Source: Aricia agestis
Taxonomy: Eukaryota > Arthropoda > Insecta > Lepidoptera > Lycaenidae
Direction of reading: 5' to 3'
Length of the DNA stretch: 64,000 bases
Assembly (NCBI RefSeq): GCF_905147365.1
Contig: NC_056425.1
Span: 12,303,001-12,367,000 of the forward strand
Shown: positions 57,201-64,000 of the stretch, piece after piece
Numbering within the stretch: the stretch's first letter is position 1
Layout: every line of letters starts with the position of its first letter
Made by a program: the position numbers and the translations under genes
Notes under the pieces: generated by a model
The model's input: the letters and a program-made list of their open reading frames with translations, nothing else
Database searches by the model: none
Told to the model about the DNA's origin: nothing

Positions 57201-60200
57201 GTATCGTATGACATAATTATTCTATCAGAAACATGGCTTAATGACACCATCTACGACTGTGAAATACTTAACAATAATTATCAAATATTTAGGAGGGACC
57301 GATGTACTACTAATAGCTGTAAAGCTGACGGAGGAGGAGTGCTAATTGCTGTAACTAAAGACATAGAAGCATGTCGCATGAGCTTTCTTGAAAGTGATAA
57401 GGAAGATTTGTGGGTTAAAGTAACCACTGGAAAAGGGAATCATGCAAAATCCATAAATATATGTGCCATATACAGGGTGTAACAAAAATAAGTGACAATA
57501 CTTTAGGGTGTGTACGTGTTCTTTGTAGAGAGTAGCAGCGCTAAAAGACGAATTTTTTTTTTCACTTTTGTATGGGCAAGGGCCCGAGCGTCACGAGTTT
57601 CCCCATACAAAAGTGAAAACTTTTCTACAGCTTTTAATGGCACAAACTTGATCAATTATACTGACTTACTAAAAGAAGGCTGTAAAGACTCAATGCCAGT
57701 TAGCACGCTAACCACCTTAACCTAAATAAAAGTACTGGACCGGATGGTATTCCGCCCATATTTATTTCTCGTTGCGCAGAGACCATTTCCAAGCCATTGA
57801 CACTTATTTATAATAAATCTTTAAGCAGTGGAATCTTTCCAACACTTTGGAAGCAGGCTAACATCGTTCCTGTACCTAAATCAGGTGACTCTAGGGATAT
57901 ACAAAATTATAGGCCAATAGCCCTCCTTTCCGTGTTTGCCAAAGTACTAGAATCACTGGTCTGTCCACACTTGAACAATCATCTAAATATGGTGTTAAAA
58001 TCTGAACAACATGGATTTCGTAACAGAATGTCCACCCTAACTAACCTTAGTTCATACCTTGATGATTTGTGTAATGCTGTAGACAATAATTTAGAAGAAG
58101 ATGCTATATATATGGATTTTAGCAAGGCTTTTGATAGGGTGGACCATAAACTGTTATTGGTAAAGTTAAGAAAGGGATTCATGGTAATTTATTAATTTGG
58201 TTTTGTACTTACCTAGATTCTAGAATTTTAAAAGTAACTACAAATGGGTATGAATCAAAGCAAGTTATTGCAACTTCTGGAGTGCCCCAGGGCTCGCACT
58301 TGGGACCCCTATTATTTTTGATTTTTATTAATGATATTGCTAATGTCATCAAATATTGTAAATTTTTACTTTTCGCTGACGTTATAAAATTATAACGAGC
58401 AATCTTGACATCCTTCAACTACAGCTAGACCTAGATCAAATACATATTGGGACCGAAACTAACAAACTTCCTTTAAAGGCTAAAAAATGCAATTTTATTA
58501 AATTCTCGAAAAAGCAGAACACTATCGCTTCTTCTTATCAGATTAATTATGTAAATCTTGATCGAGTATCCCGAGTGCGAGACCTAGGTATAATTATTGA
58601 TGAAAACTTAACGTTTATTAACCACATTGATACCATAGTGACTAAATCTCTCAAGATGCTGGGCTTTATTTGGAGGAACTGTAAAGATTTTAAAACGTCA
58701 TCGCCCTTTAAATTATTGCATTTCATGCTTGTGAGAACGGTATTGGAGTATTGTTCCCCGGTCTGGAGTCCACACTATCGATGCCATATTAATAGAATAG
58801 AAGCGGTTCAACGAAAATTCTTATTCTTTTTAACAATTCACCAAAAAAGTATAATGTTTTAAATACATATGACGAACGATTAGAATACTTCAACATCCAG
58901 AAACTTGTGCATCGTAGGTGGATAATTGATCGGATGTTTCTTTTTAAAATGTTAAATAACTTATATAACAGTCCTGACTTCCTGTCACGAATAGTGTTTT
59001 CTGTTCCAAGACCTAACTCTAGAAAGCGAGAGGTGTTTTCTGTAAAGGGTTACAGAACCAATTTAGGCCATCATAGCTTGCTACCGAGAATATGTCGAGA
59101 CCATAACAAGCTGTACAAGGAGTTCGATGTTGACATTACCGCTCACAAACTTGCTCCTTTTAAGCGAGTGCTAGCAGAAATCCCCTACCCAACTTAACGT
59201 GCGATATTGTCATCATCGACCTCATAAAAGCAATTTCGCTATAAATATAATATTATTTGCATGCTGTGTCTGCCTGTAATTGGGTCTGCACCTTAATAAG
59301 GTTCGTGTTGTAATATTAGTGAAATAAGTTTTTTATAAGATGTAGACCTGTTGGCAGACCAAATAAATAAATAAAAAAGTAACCCAACTTGCGTTGTTTT
59401 AGACGTAAGCAGCGCGTGCGCGGTGTGGTGCGACCGGCGCGGCGGCGGGTACAAGTCACGAGGGTGGGCGCTGCCCGATGGCACCGCCTGCTCCACGCAC
59501 GAGCCCATGTTCTGCATCAGCGGGGTCTGTCGGGTGAGTGCTGTCTCGCTTCCACAGCAACAGATGATTGTGGGAGTGAATGAGACAGAGAGAGGGGGGT
59601 TTTTACGTGCCTCATTACCTGACCAGACCTCAACCTTGTAAACTCGACTTTACTTCCAAAGCAACCTGATGCTGCCTGCAGTAGGCATTGTTTCAGACTT
59701 TGATAAGGCTCTTATATTTTTCTTTAATATAGCCAGAGCCCAGAAGTATCAGTAATCAAAACTTTATTTGATGCAATGGTCGAAGGTAATGGAATCTTTT
59801 TTCCGTTTCAACTACAATATGGTACAATATCCACAATAATATGCAATATCTACAATAATCAAAATAAATGTTCCAGAAATTCACCTGCTCGAATGGCGAG
59901 GACGCGGAGTATTCGTTATCACAGGAGGACTGCGAATGGGAGGGACTGAAGGTGCACACTGTTGAGCCGCCCAACTCTATGTAAGTGACACTTCAATAGA
60001 AATATTTGGGGTCAATTTATACTAGCGGAGAGTCGAGGCGCATCGAAAACTGAACATGGAAAATTCGACTTATATAGCAAATAACTTATGGAAGGATGAT
60101 GATAAAGACATACTTAACGGTAAAAAAGAAGTGTGTACGAAATACGAAACTGTGACGTCATTATTAGGTAGCAATTTGTAATAGAGCGTTTTGGAAAGGT

Positions 60201-62990
60201 CAATTTTATGTAACTTTTAATTTGTGACATCTTGGAGAGTTTTTGAGCTATCAGAGTCATTTTTTTACCGATTTTTTAAAGGTTCTTCATGAACCAATAA
60301 TTATAGAAAAAAATTCATCAAGCCTATTTTCTCTCCAGTCCTGTAGGGGGAAAAGCATCCCATCGTCGTCGCGCGGCGGGCGAGTGGGTGTCGGCGTCGG
60401 GCTGCCACGCGCGCTGCGTCCGCGCCGCCGCCGGCCTGCGCCTCGTCACTAGCAGACTCACACACAGGACCAACATACAGCTGTGCACGCCGGAGCGCCC
60501 GCAGGTATAGTATTTAAGAGACTCTCTCTAGCCCCATATACAGTATACATTACTTCTGATAAAGATTTCTTACCATCTGTGACATCTATCTTAATAATTC
60601 AGCTACCTACATTTTAAAAAGTATACTTAGTAAAAAATAATATCTAGTGCCTGCAAAATTACATGACGAAAATGGTGTCTACTTTAGGTTATCTTCAGTA
60701 AACATCACATTGTATCCAGGCGTTACTTTTCAGGCGTGCTCTCAAATGATGACACCTTACCAATACGCCACGATGGTCTGCAGCAAGTACAAGGAGCGGG
60801 TGAGACGTCTTTCCGGATTGGGAATGCAGATTTCACCAGCCCTAGGTAAATACAACACATTTTTTGTAATATTTTTCCTCTGAATCGTTCGGTCACAAAA
60901 ACTTTCTTTATTCAAAACTTTCCTCAATAACTTTCTTATTTACGTCAAGAATTTCTTGTTTTGGAACGACAATTTCTTATTGTCCAAGAATTCCTTTCTC
61001 AAAACTTTTCTTCCTAAATTTTTCCTCTCAAAACTGTACTCTTGAAATTTTTTCCAACTTTCTTCCCAAAAAACTTTCCTCCTAAAACCTTCCCCAAACC
61101 TTCCCAAACTCCCCAAAAACTTTCCTCCACAAAGTTCTCTCTAAAACTTTCACCCCAAACATTCTTCACCAAACCTTTTCTTCCCCAACTTTCCCAAAAA
61201 ATATCCTCAAAATCTTTACCAAAAACTTTCCTCCCCAACTTTACCAAAAAACCTATCCCAAAAACATTCCTCCCCAAGCTTGTCCTCCTCAAACTTTTCC
61301 GTCCTAAACCGTCTTCCCCAAACAAAAACTTTTCCACCTTCAACTTTCCCCCCAAACATTATTCTCCAAAACCTTTCTTCCCTAACTTTCCCAAAAACTT
61401 TCCTCAAAATCTTTACCAAAAACTTTCCTCTCCAAATTTACCAAAAACATTCGTCCCCCAGCTTGTCCTCCTCAAGTTTTTCCTCCCTAAACCGTCTTCC
61501 CCAAACAAAAACTTTTCACCTTCAACTTTCCTCTTCCAGAGGAGCCGGACCGTCCGTGCCGCGTAGCCTGTCAGGACGAGCGTGTAGCTCACCGCTTCTA
61601 CCTGGTCAACGGCGCGCCGGGCTGGTTCCCGCTCGGCACCAGCTGCGGCGGCAACGCGTCATACTGCGTCAGCGGGAAATGCCTGGTGAGTCTTGACGGA
61701 AGAGGAAACGAGCAGAAGATCAACTAATGATAGCATAAGTTTTTATTTACTGTGAAAATTCGAAAGACGATTCGAAATGATAAACCACAGAAATAGATCA
61801 AAATAGAAGCGCCATAAGCATGGATGCGAATATTGAAAAGATGTTACTCGTACGTTAAAAATAACTAAGTGTTATGTAGATGATATAGTCCTATGAATTC
61901 ACTTTAGATATTTATTTAAAAATATGTCATACAAAAACTACTTTATTACTTTCAATTCAGATGTCCACCAATTCTTTTAATCATGTAACATTTACAGGAA
62001 TTCGGCGCTGACAACACACCAGTAGCGGAATCAGTGTTCACGCTGCCTCTACTAGAACGCAGGTCGTCGCGGCATCGACGCAGCAGCAGCAACAGACACA
62101 GCATGCGACAGGAACGCAACAGCAAACGCAGACGCAGCAAGCGTTACCGCCGCAGCCTACAGCGGCATCCGCTGCGAGTTACCGCGACATTGGACAGACT
62201 GGGGCTAGAGCAGATTATTGCTCAGCTGAACCTTACAGGTATATAATAATATTATTGTTAGCTATTATTTATTGATTTAAAGATGGCTTTAGTTCATCTT
62301 ATACAAGGTGTAACAAAACTAAGTGATAATACTTTAGGGTGTGAACGTGTTCCTTGTAGACAGTTCAATGTGAAAGTAGCAGCGATGAAAGACCAATTTT
62401 TTTTCACTTTTGTACGGGGAAACTCGTGACGCTGGGACGCTTGCCCATACAAAAGTGAAAAAAAATTGGTCTTTCATCGCTGCTACTTTCACAGTGAACT
62501 CTCTACAATGAACACCTAAAGTATTATCACTTAGTTTTGTTACATCCTGTAGAATTTGTAACGTGCAAAACACTTAGCTTTGATGTTTGGACTTTGGTAA
62601 CAAGAAAAAATACATGTGGCACTCGGGGTATGCCGCGGTAAAGCGATAGCATAGTATTTTTATCAACATATGAAATTATGATTCGCATAAGTCTAGTCGC
62701 ACGCACATGAAAACCGTACCGTAGTCTGCAGAACTGAAACTCCGTTAGACGATGCACGGCACGCACGTAGTGGGGGGGTGTTAGGTTTATTTTCGTTACG
62801 GAATTTGGAAATAAAAGCTATGCAATACCTTAAAACCCTAGTAATCTGCACTGTTCTTTTTCCAGGCATAGAAGAGCATGTATACCTGCAGCAGATACCT
62901 GACCACATCGAGTTGGACTTCCACAATCCCGTACACATCTCCCCCGGGGACACGCTCACACACAAACCGCACAGACACACGTGGGATTAG
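48214..62990 (+). CDS. ADAMTS-family secreted zinc metalloprotease (17 exons, 5' end missing)
   Basis: Extracellular-matrix protease of the ADAMTS family. I joined 17 exons; every junction has AG/GT sites and keeps frame, giving 962 residues to a TAG at 62988. In order: prodomain (1-217) with basic cleavage sites RRKR (38-41, 174-177) and RQKR (211-214); catalytic domain from about 218 with HEIGHNLGMRHD (zinc ligands H376, H380, H386; catalytic E377) and Met-turn M402; disintegrin-like region (about 426-510); TSP1 repeat (about 522-590, WGRWGWAEC); Cys-rich region (584-680); a second TSP1/Cys-rich-like module (about 705-850); Arg/Ser-rich stretch (855-905); His-rich end. No PLAC domain seen. 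The active site is intact, so it is likely functional. The start codon and signal peptide lie upstream and were not found. Which insect ADAMTS (AdamTS-A, AdamTS-B or stall) it matches is unresolved. Confidence 0.93.
48771..49018 (+). CDS. ADAMTS exon 2: prodomain
   Basis: Acceptor tctatcatttcag, donor gtg|gtaagt, phase 0. Contains KRRKRS (37-42), an early basic site, and the HDDE-like acidic end DHEDDCYYRSEHAALYVCDD. Confidence 0.92.
49353..50067 (+). CDS. ADAMTS exon 3: end of prodomain and catalytic domain
   Basis: Longest exon, 715 bp, phase 1 donor g|gtaagt. Carries two basic sites (HRRKR, SRQKR). The second precedes AVFVETAVFVDRDLYKHM, the catalytic-domain start. Ends in TDPLHWDHALILTGLDLYV, typical for the family. 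Confidence 0.95.
50149..50310. mobile_element. MITE family F, copy 2, in intron 3
   Basis: Matches 17921-18090: gttccatcgaggtaattgattcc ... cctaggaatcaacttctctgatag. Confidence 0.72.
50477..50582 (+). CDS. ADAMTS exon 4: first part of zinc site
   Basis: Acceptor ctaattgcag. A nearer AG at 50460 would run into TAA, so this site is chosen. Codes GLAPVAGMC ... VVAHEIGHN, with the junction inside N381. Confidence 0.95.
50640..51003. mobile_element. Nested MITEs in intron 4
   Basis: Inner: family G copy at 50688-50885, reverse of 34890-35098. Around it lie pieces of a larger palindromic element (gtctcaagacgcggttc, gctctgtgattggt / accaatcacagagc, tgtcttgagacc). Confidence 0.7.
51258..51575. mobile_element. 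GC-rich palindromic element in intron 4
   Basis: Ends gagcacactgagatagg...cgtgccggggc and gccccggcacgcatcagc...gtgtgcg are roughly inverted. The interior repeats gccccggca and ggcggattt words. GC content is far above the surroundings. Confidence 0.65.
51619..51753 (+). CDS. ADAMTS exon 5: completes zinc site, Met-turn
   Basis: Completes HEIGHNLGMRHDG, then CDPSAYIMSPTLG (Met-turn) and TWSQCSKNYLQKFL. Donor ga|gtaagt, phase 2. Confidence 0.95.
52029..52135 (+). CDS. ADAMTS exon 6: start of disintegrin-like region
   Basis: Codes TTQSRCLLDHG ... LPGERFDADQQC; the LPGxxFDADQQC word marks the start of the disintegrin-like domain. Donor t|gtgagt. Confidence 0.95.
52198..52987. mobile_element. hAT element in intron 6, exact 8-bp duplication
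   Basis: CATTGATTCCCAAAGTGG at the left and the inverse of CAGAGGTTCCCAAACTCC at the right. CTTTAGAA on both sides (52190-52197 and 52988-52995). 790 bp including a nested SINE-A; no transposase. Confidence 0.9.
52531..52800 (-). mobile_element. SINE-A nested in the hAT element
   Basis: Poly(T)-aatgaaataaagaggcaaacg to ggctctcccacg, reverse orientation, short middle. Confidence 0.8.
53213..53345. mobile_element. MITE family I, copy 1 (intron 6)
   Basis: gggcctgtttcaccgcttcctgataaa ... cttatcaggtagtggtgaaacagcg: palindromic ends. Second copy 54622-54757 in the same intron. Confidence 0.8.
53430..53760. mobile_element. GC-rich MITE family J (intron 6)
   Basis: Ends gatttacacgggt / acccgtgtaaatc. 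The interior is built of inverted gcatgcggc / gccgcatgc and gcgatcgc words. Open frames (69 codons) are shadows. Confidence 0.75.
54009..54249. mobile_element. MITE family K, copy 1 (intron 6)
   Basis: Ends ctttttccacactgtgcctt / gcgcatagtgtggacatagct. Contains gcatgcgttatagcgcagtc. Copy 2 at 55815-56046 is reverse-oriented. Confidence 0.8.
54622..54757. mobile_element. MITE family I, copy 2 (intron 6)
   Basis: gggcctgtttcaccacttcc to agtggtgaaacagc; similar to 53213-53345. Confidence 0.8.
54788..54930 (+). CDS. ADAMTS exon 7: disintegrin-like region
   Basis: Codes MLKYGRGSRHSLTQSLEAVC ... CQRERYTWTSHPALEGTKC. The LEGTxC word is conserved in the family. Donor atg|gtaagg, phase 0. Confidence 0.95.
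55267..55421 (+). CDS. ADAMTS exon 8: end of disintegrin region and first TSP1 repeat
   Basis: YCRGGACVERGG, then RWGRWGWAECASAC, the Trp-rich start of a thrombospondin type 1 repeat. Very GC-rich. Phase 2 donor ag|gtaagg. Confidence 0.95.
55815..56046. mobile_element. MITE family K, copy 2 (intron 8)
   Basis: Reverse-oriented relative of 54009-54249: agctatgtccacactatgcaa ... aaaaggcacagtgtggacaaagct. The two copies could pair within one pre-mRNA. Confidence 0.8.
56257..56323 (+). CDS. ADAMTS exon 9: end of TSP1 repeat 1
   Basis: RHDNGESFCQGPDKKYQSCH..., 67 bp, phase 0 donor caa|gtaagc. Confidence 0.93.
56755..56869 (+). CDS. ADAMTS exon 10: Cys-rich region, first copy
   Basis: CNNVPRMTVREFADQICSR ... 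GTGLQRMDVD. Phase 1 donor g|gtatgt. Counterpart of exon 14. Confidence 0.93.
57190..59375 (+). pseudogene. Truncated Jockey-like LINE in intron 10
   Basis: Degraded non-LTR retrotransposon in the same orientation as the host gene. 57190-57480 keeps an endonuclease piece (IILSETWLNDT). 57725-58400 keeps reverse transcriptase (GPDGIPPIFIS, NYRPIALLSVFAKVLESLV, DFSKAFDRVDHKLL, GVPQGSHLGPLLFLIFINDI). The catalytic FADD box reads FADV and runs into a stop. 58400-59197 keeps the C-terminal part (LGIIIDENLTF, LEYCSPVW). 59350-59375 is an AAATAAAT tail. The 5' part is missing and an internal piece was replaced by a broken family M MITE. Not functional. Confidence 0.88.
57473..57650 (+). mobile_element. 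Broken family M MITE inside the LINE
   Basis: TACAGGGTGTAACAAAAATAAG start and the self-complementary core (cacttttgtatggg / cccatacaaaagtg). The right end is lost and the LINE coding sequence between endonuclease and reverse transcriptase is deleted here. Confidence 0.75.
59403..59533 (+). CDS. ADAMTS exon 11: Cys-rich region, first copy
   Basis: VSSACAVWCDRRGGG ... LPDGTACSTHEPMFCISGVC. Phase 0 donor cgg|gtgagt. Counterpart of exon 15 (same phases at both ends). Confidence 0.95.
59877..59980 (+). CDS. ADAMTS exon 12: linker
   Basis: KFTCSNGEDAEYSLSQEDCE...; acidic, two Cys; phase 2 donor at|gtaagt. Confidence 0.92.
60339..60504 (+). CDS. ADAMTS exon 13: second TSP1-like segment
   Basis: ASHRRRAAGEWVSASGCHARC ... 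NIQLCTPERPQ: a TSP1-like W...CxxxC pattern lacking the full Trp ladder. Phase 0 donor, as in exon 9. Confidence 0.92.
60734..60845 (+). CDS. ADAMTS exon 14: Cys-rich region, second copy
   Basis: ACSQMMTPYQYATMVCSKYK ... MQISPAL, phase 1 donor, mirroring exon 10. Confidence 0.92.
60890..61539. repeat. C/T/A-rich tandem repeat in intron 14
   Basis: Irregular repeats of cttccccaaac / actttcc words. At a larger scale a unit of about 197 bp is present twice (61155-61350 and 61352-61537: aacattctt..., aaatctttaccaaaaacttt, agcttgtcctcctcaa, aaaccgtcttccccaaacaa). Near-absence of G removes stops, giving a false 174-codon frame. The intron's 3' splice site (ctcttccag) ends the array. Confidence 0.85.
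61540..61685 (+). CDS. ADAMTS exon 15: Cys-rich region, second copy
   Basis: EPDRPCRVACQDE ... FPLGTSCGGNASYCVSGKCL. Same C-x-SGxC ending and phases as exon 11. Confidence 0.95.
61998..62238 (+). CDS. ADAMTS exon 16: Arg/Ser-rich basic segment
   Basis: EFGADNTPVAES, then a run of about 50 residues dominated by Arg, Ser and His (RRSSRHRRSSSNRHS ...), possibly heparin- or matrix-binding. Ends in the hydrophobic TLDRLGLEQIIAQLNLT. Confidence 0.92.
62304..62549. mobile_element. Mariner-type MITE, family M, complete (intron 16)
   Basis: 246 bp between TA dinucleotides (62302-62303 and 62550-62551). Ends CAAGGTGTAACAAAACTAAG / CTTAGTTTTGTTACATCCTG, nearly full-length hairpin. Confidence 0.88.
62866..62990 (+). 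CDS. ADAMTS exon 17: C-terminus and stop
   Basis: IEEHVYLQQIPDHIELDFHN ... LTHKPHRHTWD, TAG at 62988-62990. The His-rich end carries no recognised domain. Confidence 0.92.
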
Positions 62991-63384
62991 GCCACACACA
63001 AGTTAAAGATCGCTGACCAAAAGTGGAAGGGAAAGATGCCGAATGAAAGAGGCAAATGTGTTAGCTAGTCGATCAATTTTATTGCTATCACGTGTTGTGC
63101 AATATCATTGACCGTCTATGCTTGATATTGAACATAGCGCGCATTCAATCTTATTGTCAAATAAGCTGTCAATAAAATTTAAGCGTGATATTGACAATAC
63201 AAATGCTCGTCTAGGCGGCCGGTAAGTTAAAGATCGCTGAACAAAAGTGGAAGAGGAAGATGTCGAATAAAAGAGGCAAAATATGTGTTTTTTGTAAGTC
63301 AATTTCATGTCAGAAAAATTGACTCTAAAATAATTACTACTTTATAATATGATCTACAGTGTGTTTTGAAACAAAGTAATAAAT
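62991..63384 (+). other. Probable 3' untranslated region with a duplicated block
   Basis: 63001-63058 and 63225-63287 repeat agttaaagatcgctga(c/a)caa...gaaagatg(c/t)cgaat. AATAAA signals lie at 63171, 63266 and 63378, the last directly before a SINE-A copy. Which one is used cannot be told from sequence. Confidence 0.6.
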
Positions 63385-63678
63385 GTGGGAGAGCCATGCT
63401 TCGGCACTAATGGGCCGGCTCGACCGGAGAAATGCTACGTTCTCACAGAAAACCGGCGTGAAACAACGCTTGCGCTGTGTTTCACCGAGTGAGTGAGTTT
63501 ACCGGAGGCCAATCCCCTACCCTACTCCCTTCACTAAACTCCCTTTTACCCTATTCCCTCTTAAAAGGGCTTACAAACCCACATGCAGCTTTTCTGATGC
63601 TGCGAGTGTCCATGAGCGACGGAAGTTGCTTTCCATCAGGTGACCCGTTGCTCGTTTCCCCCCTTATTTCATAAAAAA
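63385..63678 (+). mobile_element. SINE-A copy downstream of ADAMTS
   Basis: gtgggagagccatgcttcgg to cccccttatttcat with poly(A). Confidence 0.8.
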
Positions 63679-63707
63679 ATGATAATACATACTTATAATT
63701 CTAATGG

Positions 63708-63920
63708 TAAGTACTCACATACGGTTTTGCTCGATCGAGCAATCACGTAGAGTAGAAACCACGGCTCGGGCTTTCGTCCACACATTCAGTATTGCTCGAT
63801 AGTTTTACTCCATTTCGAAGGAAATTAGCTACGAATAATAAAAACTAAGGAACAGTAACTGTGTCAAAAATTTGTCAAGCCGGCCGTCAACTATCGAGCA
63901 AAACCGTATGTGAGTACTTA
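63708..63920. mobile_element. MITE with 28-bp inverted ends
   Basis: taagtactcacatacggttt(tgctcgat) at the left and its exact inverse at the right; 213 bp. A fragment of family M follows to the window end (63930-64000). Confidence 0.85.
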
Positions 63921-64000
63921 GCATTAAGGGTATGTATGTGTCCCATAGAGTTCACTGTAAAAGCAGCAGCATTCAGTTACTTCTTACTTCTATTACAACA

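Noticed and set aside
61042..61566. Open frame of 174 codons, rich in Pro, Lys, Phe and Ser
   Set aside because: It lies in the G-poor tandem repeat of ADAMTS intron 14. The lack of G removes stop codons in several frames on both strands, and no domain is present.

Overview
The window looks like one contig from a lepidopteran (moth or butterfly) nuclear genome. It is AT-rich and intron-bearing, and it is packed with short non-autonomous transposons typical of Lepidoptera: Helitrons with TC...CTAG ends inserted between A and T (including a Lep1-like copy), tRNA-derived SINEs, and many palindromic MITEs. I see no bacterial-type genes, rRNA, functional tRNA or CRISPR array.

Layout. 1-40,900 holds no host protein gene that I can support. 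It is a mosaic of Helitrons, SINEs, hAT, mariner and TTAA-flanked MITEs, and degraded LINE pieces, with stretches where I recognise nothing. 40,997-44,437 is a complete DNA transposon with terminal inverted repeats, a 4-bp target duplication (ATAT) and an uninterrupted 745-codon transposase on the minus strand. A smaller, decayed relative with its own ends and 4-bp duplication (ATGT) lies at 630-2,272. 44,450-48,180 is more repeat mosaic. 48,214-62,990 carries the only host gene recognised: a plus-strand ADAMTS-type secreted zinc metalloprotease. I assembled it as 17 exons whose reading frame and splice sites all agree (962 residues). The first exon or exons, with start codon and signal peptide, were not found. 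62,991-64,000 is the 3' untranslated or downstream region and more repeats.

The ADAMTS protein reads in order: prodomain with basic furin-type sites, reprolysin catalytic domain with the HExxHxxGxxHD zinc site and Met-turn, disintegrin-like region, TSP1 repeat and Cys-rich region. A second, diverged copy of the TSP1/Cys-rich module follows, and it shares three intron positions and phases with the first. The protein ends in an Arg/Ser-rich basic stretch and a His-rich tail. Its introns hold a truncated Jockey-like LINE, a hAT element containing a SINE, and about ten MITEs.

Most notable: (1) the intact TIR transposon and its decayed relative, both with CGC-starting ends and ATRT target duplications; (2) the duplicated ADAMTS module; (3) several nested insertions whose exact target duplications allow the order of events to be read; (4) two TTAA-flanked MITE families, each present twice; (5) a head-to-tail array of three different Helitrons. 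Family names such as Sola-like, Jockey and Lep1 rest on recognition, not on searches.
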